The notes beneath the pieces are model-generated. The model made no database searches and was not told where the DNA came from. It was given only the letters and a program-made list of their open reading frames with translations. The translations under genes and the position numbers were made by a program. DNA of 6,488 nucleotides from an uncultured Actinomyces sp. (GTDB lineage: Bacteria; Actinomycetota; Actinomycetes; Actinomycetales; Actinomycetaceae). Shown here in pieces: positions 1 to 5,312 of the stretch. Within the stretch, counting starts at the first letter, position 1, and every line of letters starts with the position of its first letter. The DNA lies in contig CALBAF010000619.1 in assembly GCA_937926415.1 (NCBI GenBank), positions 1 through 6,488 on the forward strand, given 5' to 3'.

Positions 1-163
1 GGGCAGCCACCAGCATGCCGCCGCCCAGCAGCATGAGCAGCCAGGCCAGCAGGGTGCCGGCAATGGAGGAGCGTACGATGGCGGAGGCCGAAACCAGGGC
101 ACCGGCGGCCAGCAGGCAGCGGGCGGTGGTGAGGGTACGCTGGGCAGGGGTGGATGCGGACAT
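1..163 (-). CDS. Partial small membrane protein, function unknown (N-terminal 54 residues)
   Basis: An open frame starts at the ATG at 163-161 and runs off the left edge without a stop, giving 54 residues. The first 15 residues are polar and basic (MSASTPAQRTLTTAR). Two hydrophobic stretches follow, roughly residues 16-30 and 34-54, separated by a short R-S-S turn, so this is probably an inner-membrane protein with at least two helices. Codon third positions are strongly G/C, as expected for a real gene in this GC-rich DNA. There is no clear Shine-Dalgarno sequence; a G-rich stretch (GGTGGGG) lies about 6-12 bases upstream. The ATG is only 24 bases after the 3' end of tRNA-Arg on the same strand, so the two may be co-transcribed. 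I do not recognise the family. The opposite frame at 15-347 runs through the tRNA and is a shadow. Confidence 0.5.
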   Translation of the reverse strand, partial: MSASTPAQRTLTTARCLLAAGALVSASAIVRSSIAGTLLAWLLMLLGGGMLVAA

Positions 164-187
164 GAAGGCCCCACCAGGAAGGGGAAG

Positions 188-263
188 TGGCGCGCCCGGC
201 ACGAATCGAACGTGCGACCCTTGGCTTCGGAGGCCAATACTCTATCCCCTGAGCTACGGGCGC
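188..263 (-). tRNA. tRNA-Arg, anticodon CCG
   Basis: The minus strand from 263 to 188 folds as a complete 76-nt tRNA. The acceptor stem is GCGCCCG/CGGGCGC, the D-stem GCTC/GAGT, the anticodon stem TTGGC/GCCAA with loop CTCCGAA, and the T-stem GCACG/CGTGC with loop TTCGATT. The discriminator base is G and CCA is encoded (190-188). The anticodon CCG (plus-strand 228-230) reads the arginine codon CGG. All stems pair fully apart from one G-T pair in the D-stem. An encoded CCA and this sequence type fit a proteobacterial tRNA. A partial membrane protein gene follows 24 bases downstream on the same strand. Confidence 0.97.
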
Positions 264-276
264 GCTGAGCTTTTGA

Positions 277-305
277 AGAATACAGCTTTTCCGGATGGGC
301 GTCCA
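277..305 (-). promoter_or_regulatory. Candidate sigma-70 promoter of tRNA-Arg
   Basis: On the minus strand a -35 candidate TGGACG (305-300) and a -10 candidate TATTCT (282-277) are separated by exactly 17 bases. Each matches consensus at 4 of 6 positions. The predicted start near 270 would give a leader of about 7 bases before the mature tRNA 5' end at 263, which is a sensible geometry. The call rests on spacing and position only. Confidence 0.4.
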
Positions 306-375
306 GTGCTGGCGGCCAGGGAGGGAAGGAAAGTGGGTTGCCTGTAATTTGGGCAGGTTGTGTGATCTCTTGGGG

Positions 376-406
376 GCGCTGCCGAGGAGGCGTGCCGGGG
401 CAGCGC
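376..406. repeat. Inverted repeat in the tRNA-cytochrome gap
   Basis: GCGCTGCC (376-383) and its exact complement GGCAGCGC (399-406) flank a 15-base loop, an 8-bp GC-rich stem. It lies in the divergent region between tRNA-Arg and the cytochrome gene. No T-run follows on either strand, so it does not look like an intrinsic terminator. It may be a protein-binding site or a chance palindrome in GC-rich DNA. Apart from this, I see no gene between 306 and 464. Confidence 0.35.
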
Positions 407-464
407 GCATTCTCTGTCCCGAGGGAGGTCATGACGCCGTCTGGCGGGCCGCTCTGGCCGGGAG

Positions 465-478
465 CTGATCCTGATCAA
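465..478 (+). promoter_or_regulatory. FNR/Anr-type activator box upstream of the cytochrome gene
   Basis: CTGAT-CCTG-ATCAA matches the FNR/Anr/CRP-family consensus TTGAT-N4-ATCAA at 9 of 10 defined positions. Its centre (471.5) lies exactly 41.5 bases upstream of the start (A513) predicted from the -10 at 501-506. This is the class II position, where FNR replaces a good -35 element, and none is present here at normal spacing. The regulated gene would be a c-type cytochrome, a common FNR target. The site overlaps a second inverted repeat, CTGATC-N5-GATCAG (471-487), so a different regulator is possible. Confidence 0.6.
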
Positions 479-500
479 CACGATCAGTAGGGTTTTGCTC

Positions 501-506
501 TATAAA
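501..506 (+). promoter_or_regulatory. -10 element of the cytochrome c promoter
   Basis: TATAAA matches the sigma-70 -10 consensus at 5 of 6 positions and sits in a locally A/T-rich stretch of otherwise GC-rich DNA. No -35 hexamer is recognisable 16-18 bases upstream, which suits an activator-dependent promoter served by the FNR-type box at 465-478. The expected start is about 513, giving a leader of about 97 bases before the ATG at 610. Confidence 0.5.
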
Positions 507-540
507 AATGCGATTCATCATGGGTGCCGGCCCTGATCGA

Positions 541-555
541 CCTGCCGCAGGCAGG
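541..555 (+). other. Perfect hairpin in the cytochrome mRNA leader
   Basis: CCTGCC (541-546) and GGCAGG (550-555) form a 6-bp perfect stem with a three-base GCA loop inside the predicted 97-base leader. No T-run follows, so it is not a terminator. It might stabilise the mRNA, or have no function. Confidence 0.3.
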
Positions 556-609
556 AATGCGTGCCGTGCCCGGATACCTGGAATCTAGAGAAAGCAGCGC
601 GGAGCATTC

Positions 610-1149
610 ATGGCCAATAACACTCCTGGCACCCCGGCCGGCAAGCAGACCGGCGAGAAGATGCGGTTCTTCAAGTCGAACACCCAGTTGGTCGTGGTGG
701 TGACGGCGGCACTGGTCCTGCCGGTTGTCATCATTTCGGCGATGATCGGGGCGTCCGGCAGCCGCCCGCGTGCGACCGACGAGATGTCGTCTGAAGTCAT
801 CGAGGCACGCATCCGTCCGGTGGCCGGCTTCGAGCTGCAGGAAATGAAGAAGGGTGGTCCGGCCCGGACCGGTGAGGAAGTGTTCAAGGGCGTGTGCACG
901 GGCTGCCATACGGCGGGCGTTTCGGGCGCACCCAAGTTCGGCGACAAGGCCGCCTGGGCACCGCGCATTGCGCAGGGTCTGGATACGCTGCTGCAGTCGG
1001 CCACGAAGGGCAAGAACGCCATGCCGCCGCAGGCGGGTGGTGAGTACTCCGACCAGGAGGTCGCCAACGCGGTGGTCTACATGGCCAACGAGGGCGGTGC
1101 CAATTTCGAGGCACCCAAGCTGGAAGAGAAGAAAGAAGGCGACGAGTAA
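610..1149 (+). CDS. Membrane-anchored c-type cytochrome, cytochrome c5 family
   Basis: This 179-residue protein is a monohaem electron carrier tethered to the inner membrane with its haem domain in the periplasm. A basic N-terminus (K12, K17, R19, K22) precedes one hydrophobic helix at about 26-46, which acts as an uncleaved anchor or signal sequence. The haem motif CTGCH is at 96-100, giving C96 and C99 for thioether bonds and H100 as axial ligand. M138 in NAMPPQAGG is the probable second ligand, a pattern typical of the c5 type. The fold ends with a YSDQEVANAVVYMAN helix (146-160) and an acidic tail. The ATG has a GGAG Shine-Dalgarno (601-604) five bases upstream. The redox partner is unknown; terminal oxidases or denitrification enzymes are usual for the family. 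Upstream lies an FNR-type promoter. rep converges from downstream. Confidence 0.9.
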   Translation: MANNTPGTPAGKQTGEKMRFFKSNTQLVVVVTAALVLPVVIISAMIGASGSRPRATDEMSSEVIEARIRPVAGFELQEMKKGGPARTGEEVFKGVCTGCHTAGVSGAPKFGDKAAWAPRIAQGLDTLLQSATKGKNAMPPQAGGEYSDQEVANAVVYMANEGGANFEAPKLEEKKEGDE

Positions 1150-1168
1150 GTCACCACTTTCTTTTCAG

Positions 1169-1212
1169 CGCCCCATTCGTGCAGGTTCCGGCCTGCAGGA
1201 ATGGGGCGTTTT
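1169..1212 (+). terminator. Intrinsic terminator between the convergent cytochrome gene and rep
   Basis: CGCCCCATTC (1169-1178) pairs with GAATGGGGCG (1199-1208). After a single G-G mismatch, TGCAGG (1180-1185) pairs with CCTGCA (1192-1197), leaving a six-base loop. TTTT (1209-1212) follows directly, then CCTTT. The stem begins 19 bases after the cytochrome stop and lies 5 bases beyond the rep stop on the other strand. The T-run favours the plus strand; on the minus strand the stem is followed by CTGAAAAG, so termination of rep here would be weaker or Rho-assisted. Confidence 0.85.
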
Positions 1213-1216
1213 CCTT

Positions 1217-3250
1217 TCAGCTGGGGACGGCGCCGCGCTGTTCCAGCATGGCGCGCAGCGCCGCCAGCTTCTTGCGGGCCTCGTCGGCCGACACGGGGAC
1301 GTTGCGCGTCCCTTCGGCTTCCAGCTGCATCTCGGTGATGAAGCGTGAGGGCTGGCAGTCCACCATCTCGCGGGCGCGCTTGCGCTGGCGGCACCATGAG
1401 AGCGTGAGGCTCTTGCGGGCGCGGGTGATGGCGACATACATCAGCCGTCGCTCTTCTTCTAGGCGTTCGGCGTCGATCTTCTCGCGGTCCACGGGCGAGC
1501 CGTTCACGTCATCCAGACCGTCATCTTCGCGGCCGGCGTGGGGCATGATGCCTTCTTCCACGCCGATCAGGAAAACATGCGGGTACTCCAGGCCCTTGCT
1601 GGCGTGGACGGTGGACAGGCGCACGGCGTCGCCGTCCTCGTCGCGGCCTTCCAGGCGGGTCACGAGCGAGATGTGCTGGGCCATGTCCACCAGCGTCTTG
1701 CCGTCGTCGTCGGCGCGCTTGCCGATCCAGTCACGGAATTCGCAGACGTACTGCCAGCGGGTGGTGGCGCTGCGCTCGTCGCCCTGTTCGGACAGGTAGG
1801 CCTGGTAGTCGATGGCGCTGATCAGCGCGTCCAGCACGGTGGAGGCGGGTTCGCGCTCGGCACGCCACTTCAGGCGGTTGATGAAGTCGCCAAAGACGCG
1901 CAGCGGATGCAGCTGCCGATCGGTCAGGCGGCTTTCCACGCCGGCCTCGAACATGGCCTGGAACAGGCTGATGTCACGCTCGCCGGCGTATTCACCCAGC
2001 AGCTTGAGGGTTTGCGGGCCGATGCCGCGTCGTGGCGTGGTGGCGGCGCGGATGAAGGCCGGATCGTCGTCGTCGTTGGCCAGCAGGCGCAGGTAGGCGC
2101 ACAGGTCCTTGATCTCGGCACGGTCGAAGAACGACTGGCCGCCGGAGATCTGATAGGGGATGTGCTCTTTGCGAAGCATCTGCTCGATGACCCGCGCCTG
2201 ATGGTTGCCGCGGTAGAGCACGGCGAAGTCCGACCATTTCAGGCGCTTCTCGAAGCGGGCTGCCTGGATGCGCTTGACGACGGTTTCAGCCTCGTCCTCG
2301 TCGTCATCGCAGGGCAGCACCTTGAGCGGATCGCCCTCGCCCAGGGCCGACCACAGCGTCTTGGTGTAGAGCTTGGGATTCTTGGCGATGAGGGTGTTGG
2401 CCGCGTGCAGGATGGTGCGGGTGGAGCGGTAGTTCTGCTCCAGCTTGATGACGGTGAGGTTGGGAAAGTCCTGCCCCAGACGCTTGAGGTTCTCCAGCGA
2501 GGCGCCGCGCCAGCCGTAGATGGACTGATCGTCGTCGCCCACGGCCGTCAGGCCCGTGCGGTTGCCCACCAGCTCCTTCAGGAGCGCGTACTGCGCCACG
2601 TTGGTGTCCTGGTACTCGTCCACCAGGAAGTAGCGCAGCTTTTCCTGCCAGAGGCGACGGGCTTCCTCGTCCTGGCGCAGCAGCTTGAGCGGCAGGCGGA
2701 TCAGGTCGTCGAAGTCCACGGCCTGGTAGCCCTCCAGTGTGGCCTGGTACTCCATGTAGGCGCGGGCGATGCGCAGCTCGCTCTCGCCGCGGGCTTCCTT
2801 GAGCGCCGTCTCGGGCTCGACCATGGCGTTCTTCCACAGCGAGATGCGCGTGGCAGCCAGCCGGATGAGCTTGCGGTCGGTGGTCTGCAGGAGCTGCGCC
2901 AGCAGGCCGGCGCAGTCGTCGCTGTCGAAGATCGAGAACGAGGGCTTGAGTCCGATGCCCCGGCCGCTGGTGCGCAGCATCTTCATGCCCAGCGAGTGGA
3001 AGGTGGAGATGGTCGGACGTTCGGAGGCGGGGAGCTTGCGCTGCTGGGCGAAGCGCTCGGCCATTTCGGCCGCCGCCTTGTTGGTGAAGGTGATGGCCGC
3101 AATGGCCCGGCCGGTGAAACCGGCATCGATCAGGTGCAGGAGCTTGGCGGTGATGACGCGGGTCTTGCCCGAGCCGGCGCCGGCAATGACCAGGCTGGGG
3201 CCGTCCAGGTGCTTGACGGCCTGGGCCTGTGCGGGATTGAGTTCAGCCAC
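1217..3250 (-). CDS. rep: ATP-dependent DNA helicase Rep (UvrD/Rep, superfamily 1A)
   Basis: This 677-residue protein (E. coli Rep has 673) is a 3'-5' DNA translocase that clears proteins ahead of replication forks and helps restart them. All SF1A motifs are visible: Walker A GAGSGKT (24-30), motif Ia TFTNKAA (54-60), Walker B DEYQD (211-215), motif [16 protein letters not shown] (238-250), motif IV LEQNYRS (270-276), motif [13 protein letters not shown] (548-559) and motif VI VAITRAR (606-612). [21 protein letters not shown] (368-388) and the C-terminal [17 protein letters not shown] follow Rep rather than UvrD or PcrA. An acidic insert at about 572-592 is absent from E. coli Rep. The start is GTG (3250-3248), matching the Rep N-terminus (LNPAQAQAV). 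It has no good Shine-Dalgarno, and no other start codon lies in frame before the junction at about 3280. Confidence 0.95.
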   Translation of the reverse strand: MAELNPAQAQAVKHLDGPSLVIAGAGSGKTRVITAKLLHLIDAGFTGRAIAAITFTNKAAAEMAERFAQQRKLPASERPTISTFHSLGMKMLRTSGRGIGLKPSFSIFDSDDCAGLLAQLLQTTDRKLIRLAATRISLWKNAMVEPETALKEARGESELRIARAYMEYQATLEGYQAVDFDDLIRLPLKLLRQDEEARRLWQEKLRYFLVDEYQDTNVAQYALLKELVGNRTGLTAVGDDDQSIYGWRGASLENLKRLGQDFPNLTVIKLEQNYRSTRTILHAANTLIAKNPKLYTKTLWSALGEGDPLKVLPCDDDEDEAETVVKRIQAARFEKRLKWSDFAVLYRGNHQARVIEQMLRKEHIPYQISGGQSFFDRAEIKDLCAYLRLLANDDDDPAFIRAATTPRRGIGPQTLKLLGEYAGERDISLFQAMFEAGVESRLTDRQLHPLRVFGDFINRLKWRAEREPASTVLDALISAIDYQAYLSEQGDERSATTRWQYVCEFRDWIGKRADDDGKTLVDMAQHISLVTRLEGRDEDGDAVRLSTVHASKGLEYPHVFLIGVEEGIMPHAGREDDGLDDVNGSPVDREKIDAERLEEERRLMYVAITRARKSLTLSWCRQRKRAREMVDCQPSRFITEMQLEAEGTRNVPVSADEARKKLAALRAMLEQRGAVPS

Positions 3251-3282
3251 GGTTGGGGAATGAGGACAGCAGGCAGGTCGGG
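3251..3282. other. Probable chimeric junction between two genomes
   Basis: On the minus strand PNPase follows its family through ALVPVLP (residue 446, codon 3282-3280). It then continues as [10 protein letters not shown] instead of the usual S/T-R-E-E-F-x-Y-x-I-R. The same frame runs on out of phase through the 5' end of rep to a stop at 3130. About 29 bases (3251-3279) separate the last PNPase-like codon from the rep GTG, with no terminator, promoter or insertion-sequence end. The flanks come from different phyla: Rep and cytochrome c5 are proteobacterial, and truB-ribF-rpsO-pnp is actinobacterial. Mis-assembly explains this better than a biological rearrangement, though short sequence alone cannot prove it. 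Confidence 0.85.
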
Positions 3283-4617
3283 CAGGACGGGGACCAGGGC
3301 GCGCTCGGCCAGGTCGCCGTGGCCGATCTCGCGGCGCTTCGGGGAGCCGACGCGGCCGACCTCGCCCGTCGAGAACGGGGCGAAGTTGTACTGGTGCATG
3401 TAACGCTTGGCGTTGACGGGCGACAGGTTGTCGATCTGCTGCTCCATGCGCAGCATGGCCAGGGTGGTGACGCCCAGGATCTGGGTCTCGCCACGCTGGA
3501 ACAGGGCGGAACCGTGCACGCGGGGCAGGACCTCGACCTCGGCGGAGAGCGAACGGATCTGGCGCGGGGTGCGGCCGTCCATACGGATCTCTTCACGCAG
3601 GGTGCGGTTACGGATCGTGGCCTTCTCGAGCGAGCGGAAGGCAGCCTTGAGGGCCTTCTCCGACTCGGGGAAGCGCTCGGCCAGAGCCTCGAGCATCTCT
3701 TCCTTGACGGCGTCCACGGCCTCGTCGCGGGCGAGCTTACCCTCGGTCAGCAGGGCCTGGGCAACCTTCTCGGCCGCGTATTCCTCAACCGCGGCGTACT
3801 CTTCGTCGGTGTAGTCCAGGAACAGCGGGAACTCGACGGTCTCCTTGGAAGCCTTCTCGGCAACCTTGAGCTGAGCCTCGCACAGGACCTTGATGAAGGG
3901 CTTGGCGGCCTCGAGGCCGTCGGCCACGACATCTTCGGTGGGGGCGGTGGCGCCAGCCTGAATGAGCTCCCACTGGTTCTTGCCGCCGCCGGCCTCGACC
4001 ATCATGATCGCGACGTCTTCGGAGCCGTCTTCCTTGGTGACGATGCGGCCCGCGACAACGATGTTGAACACGGAACGCTCGAGCTCGCTCCAGCGCGGGA
4101 ACGCGACCCACTGGTCATCGATGAGCGCCAGGCGGGTGCCGCCGATCGGGCCGGTGAAGGGCAGGCCGGCGATCTGGGTCGACATGGACGCGGCGTTGAT
4201 CGCCAGAACGTCGTAGGCGTCGTCCGGATCAATCGTCAGGACGGTCTCGACGACCTGGACCTCGTTGCGCAGGCCCTTGACGAAGCCGGGGCGCAGCGGG
4301 CGGTCGATGAGGCGGGCGGCCAGGATGGCCTCGGTGCCCGCACGGCCTTCGCGGCGGAAGAAGGAACCGGGGATGCGACCCGCGGCGTACTGACGCTCTT
4401 CGACGTCGACGGTCAGCGGGAAGAAGTCGAACTGGTCCTTGGGGTTCTTGCCCACCGTGGTGGCGGACAGAACGGTGGTGGAATCATCCAGGTAGGCCAG
4501 GGCGGAGCCGGCGGCCTGCTTGGCGAGACGGCCGGTTTCGAAGCGCACGGTGCGCTTGCCGAAACGGCCGTTATCGATAATCGCCTCTGCGGCGACGATG
4601 TCGGAGCCTTCCATCAT
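3280..4617 (-). CDS. pnp: Polynucleotide phosphorylase, truncated after residue 446
   Basis: PNPase degrades RNA 3'-5' by phosphorolysis, releasing nucleoside diphosphates, and can add tails in reverse. The first RNase PH-like core (about 12-235) includes the RNA-contacting FFRR loop (GSFFRREGR, 84-92) and LIDRPLRP (103-110). A helical linker (about 245-335) and the start of the second core ([15 protein letters not shown], 341-355; [12 protein letters not shown], 368-379) follow. The protein is then cut. The phosphate-binding serines and catalytic aspartate of the second core, and the KH and S1 RNA-binding domains, are missing (the family is usually 700 or more residues), so this copy could not work as it stands. 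The first of two adjacent ATGs (4617) has AGGAG (4631-4627) nine bases upstream; the second is 12 away. The sequence resembles Actinomycetaceae. The open frame continues to 3130 as 49 meaningless residues. Confidence 0.93.
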
Positions 4618-4661
4618 GGGGCGTTTCTCCTTGGTTTGTTGGTGTCGCGCTCCACTTCGGC

Positions 4662-4673
4662 CTTCGATCGAAG
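4662..4673. promoter_or_regulatory. 12-bp palindrome in the pnp upstream region (copy 1)
   Basis: CTTCGATCGAAG is a perfect 12-bp palindrome 44 bases upstream of the pnp ATG. It shares the core TTCG-N2-CGAA with the palindrome at 4718-4729. It would fall at the predicted pnp transcription start, a typical repressor position. I know of no regulator with this site, so its role is open. Confidence 0.3.
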
Positions 4674-4677
4674 CCCA

Positions 4678-4706
4678 CGGATAAACGCTCCGTAGGCCAC
4701 TGTCGA
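4678..4706 (-). promoter_or_regulatory. Weak candidate promoter for pnp
   Basis: On the minus strand TCGACA (4706-4701, 5 of 6 to TTGACA) and TATCCG (4683-4678, 3 of 6 to TATAAT) are 17 bases apart. A separate pnp promoter is expected because a strong terminator lies between rpsO and pnp, and pnp has its own promoter in Streptomyces and E. coli. The -10 match is poor, so the exact site is uncertain. Confidence 0.3.
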
Positions 4707-4717
4707 AAACCGGCGGC

Positions 4718-4729
4718 TTTCGCGCGAAA
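4718..4729. promoter_or_regulatory. 12-bp palindrome in the pnp upstream region (copy 2)
   Basis: TTTCGCGCGAAA is a perfect 12-bp palindrome just upstream of the candidate pnp -35. Its centre is exactly 56 bp from that of the related palindrome at 4662-4673. Two sites with the same outer bases either side of a promoter could bind one dimeric regulator. GC-rich DNA yields such words by chance fairly often. Confidence 0.3.
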
Positions 4730-4758
4730 AATAACGGTTTGCCCGAGGTGGGCGTGTG

Positions 4759-4794
4759 AAAACCGGCCCGTCTCCGCTACGGGAGGCGGGCCGG
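4759..4794 (-). terminator. Intrinsic terminator downstream of rpsO
   Basis: Read on the minus strand, CCGGCCCG (4794-4787) pairs with CGGGCCGG (4770-4763). Inside, after a C-A mismatch, CTCC pairs with GGAG around a six-base CGTAGC loop. TTTT (4762-4759) follows immediately. The stem starts seven bases past the rpsO stop (4804-4802). Transcripts should mostly end here, with read-through or a separate promoter serving pnp. In other bacteria the rpsO-pnp spacer is also an RNase target. Confidence 0.88.
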
Positions 4795-4801
4795 CCCAAA
4801 A

Positions 4802-5071
4802 TCAGCGGCGCAGGCCGAGACGCTCGATGAGCGAGCGGTAACGCTCGATGTCGATGTCAGCCAGGTAACCCAGCAGGCGGCGACGACGGCCGACCAGCAG
4901 CAGCAGGCCACGACGGGAGTGGTGGTCATGCGTGTGGGTCTTGAAGTGCTCGGTCAGATCCTTGATGCGGCGGGTCAGCAGCGCGATCTGCACCTCGGGG
5001 GAACCGGTGTCGCCCTCGTGGGTCGCGTACTCGGCGATGATCTGGTCCTTGACGTCCTTGCTCAGCGGCAC
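4802..5071 (-). CDS. rpsO: 30S ribosomal protein S15
   Basis: S15 binds 16S rRNA early in assembly of the small subunit, at the helix 20/21/22 junction. At 89 residues it has the family's standard length. Visible landmarks are [12 protein letters not shown] (17-28), H42, and [19 protein letters not shown] (49-67) with RNA-contacting D49 and S52 in the same positions as in E. coli, and the ending [11 protein letters not shown]. The GTG start (5071-5069) is chosen over an ATG at 5104 because S15 proteins begin with (M)PLS, AGGAG lies six bases upstream (5082-5078), and the upstream frame ([10 protein letters not shown]) lies in the leader and is not S15-like. It sits between ribF and pnp, the usual actinobacterial order. 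The sequence type is clearly actinobacterial. Confidence 0.97.
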   Translation of the reverse strand: MPLSKDVKDQIIAEYATHEGDTGSPEVQIALLTRRIKDLTEHFKTHTHDHHSRRGLLLLVGRRRRLLGYLADIDIERYRSLIERLGLRR

Positions 5072-5100
5072 AGGCTTCTCCTTTGTGTTCGTTGCGCGGG

Positions 5101-5149
5101 GCATCCGGGCTTTTCCCGGGTGCTGACAGTCCGCGGCCGGTGTACGGCC
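5101..5149 (-). promoter_or_regulatory. Structured rpsO leader with two hairpins, possible S15 autoregulatory element
   Basis: On the minus strand GGCCG-TACAC-CGGCC (5149-5135) forms a 5-bp stem. Eleven bases later GCA-C-CCGGG-AAAAG-CCCGG-A-TGC (5123-5101) forms a 5-bp stem extended by three pairs past a C-A mismatch. The second ends 18 bases before the AGGAG of rpsO. S15 represses its own mRNA through leader structures in several phyla, and those structures differ greatly, so this leader is a candidate. The first stem might also be a stray hairpin. Confidence 0.4.
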
Positions 5150-5173
5150 TTTCTACAGTAGCACGCCACCGCC

Positions 5174-5202
5174 ATTATCCCCACAATGAGCGACCAAGCT
5201 AA
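5174..5202 (-). promoter_or_regulatory. Candidate promoter for rpsO
   Basis: On the minus strand GATAAT (5179-5174) matches the -10 consensus at 5 of 6 positions. Seventeen bases upstream is TTAGCT (5202-5197), a poor -35 (3 of 6). The start would be near 5167, giving a leader of about 96 bases that includes both hairpins. A second -10-like word, TAGAAT (5210-5205), lies upstream without a -35. A promoter is expected here, but which word is used is uncertain. Confidence 0.35.
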
Positions 5203-5218
5203 CGATTCTACCCTCTGA

Positions 5219-5259
5219 CGAGGCCTTCTCCCCTCCCCCACCCGCGCTCCCAGGCCTCG
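5219..5259 (-). other. G-quadruplex motif enclosed by an 8-bp stem
   Basis: The minus strand reads CGAGGCCT (5259-5252), four G-runs (5251-5230: GGG, five bases, GGG, T, GGGGG, A, GGGG), three bases, then AGGCCTCG (5226-5219), the exact complement of the first arm. The G-runs fit the G3-N1-7 quadruplex rule, so the transcript after ribF could form either a stem-loop with a G-rich loop or a quadruplex. It may help end ribF transcription or act in DNA upstream of rpsO. The function is unknown. Confidence 0.4.
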
Positions 5260-5271
5260 GGCTGGGTGTGT

Positions 5272-5287
5272 GCGCCCCCTTGGGCGC
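5272..5287 (-). terminator. GC-rich hairpin downstream of ribF, possible weak terminator
   Basis: GCGCCC-AAGG-GGGCGC is a perfect 6-bp stem with a four-base loop, 25 bases after the ribF stop. No T-run follows on the minus strand (ACACACCC). Actinobacterial terminators often lack T-runs, so this could contribute to termination together with the structure at 5219-5259, but the evidence is only the fold and the position. Confidence 0.3.
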
Positions 5288-5312
5288 GGGACCGGGCGAA
5301 GCGGAGGGCACC

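Noticed and set aside
254..481. Minus-strand 75-codon frame in the tRNA-cytochrome gap
   Set aside because: It overlaps the tRNA 5' end and both promoters, is rich in R, P and S as expected for a shadow frame, and has no ribosome binding site I can see.
484..1067. Minus-strand frames opposite the cytochrome gene (141 and 160 codons)
   Set aside because: They are antisense to a gene with clear haem and anchor motifs and show no domain of their own.
3130..3279. PNPase C-terminal extension of 49 residues, as if a PNPase-Rep fusion
   Set aside because: The residues are rep read in the wrong frame (S, P, R-rich) and match no PNPase; the extension results from the junction.
3251..3282. Insertion or recombination event with a mobile element at the pnp-rep join
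   Set aside because: No transposase, inverted repeat, target duplication, integrase or tRNA attachment site lies at the join; tRNA-Arg is 3 kb away.
1538..3403. A 621-codon open frame on the plus strand opposite rep, crossing the junction
   Set aside because: It is the complement of a GC-rich gene with all helicase motifs on the other strand; its protein is low-complexity (rich in G, A, V, Q, L), has no recognisable domain, and it spans two genomes.
3253..4695. A 480-codon open frame on the plus strand opposite pnp
   Set aside because: It is an antisense shadow of pnp, rich in G, D, L and V without any family motif, and runs into the pnp upstream region.
5072..5104. Longer S15 start at the ATG at 5104
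   Set aside because: It would place the strong AGGAG (5078-5082) inside the gene and add 11 residues absent from S15; the GTG at 5071 fits family length and spacing.
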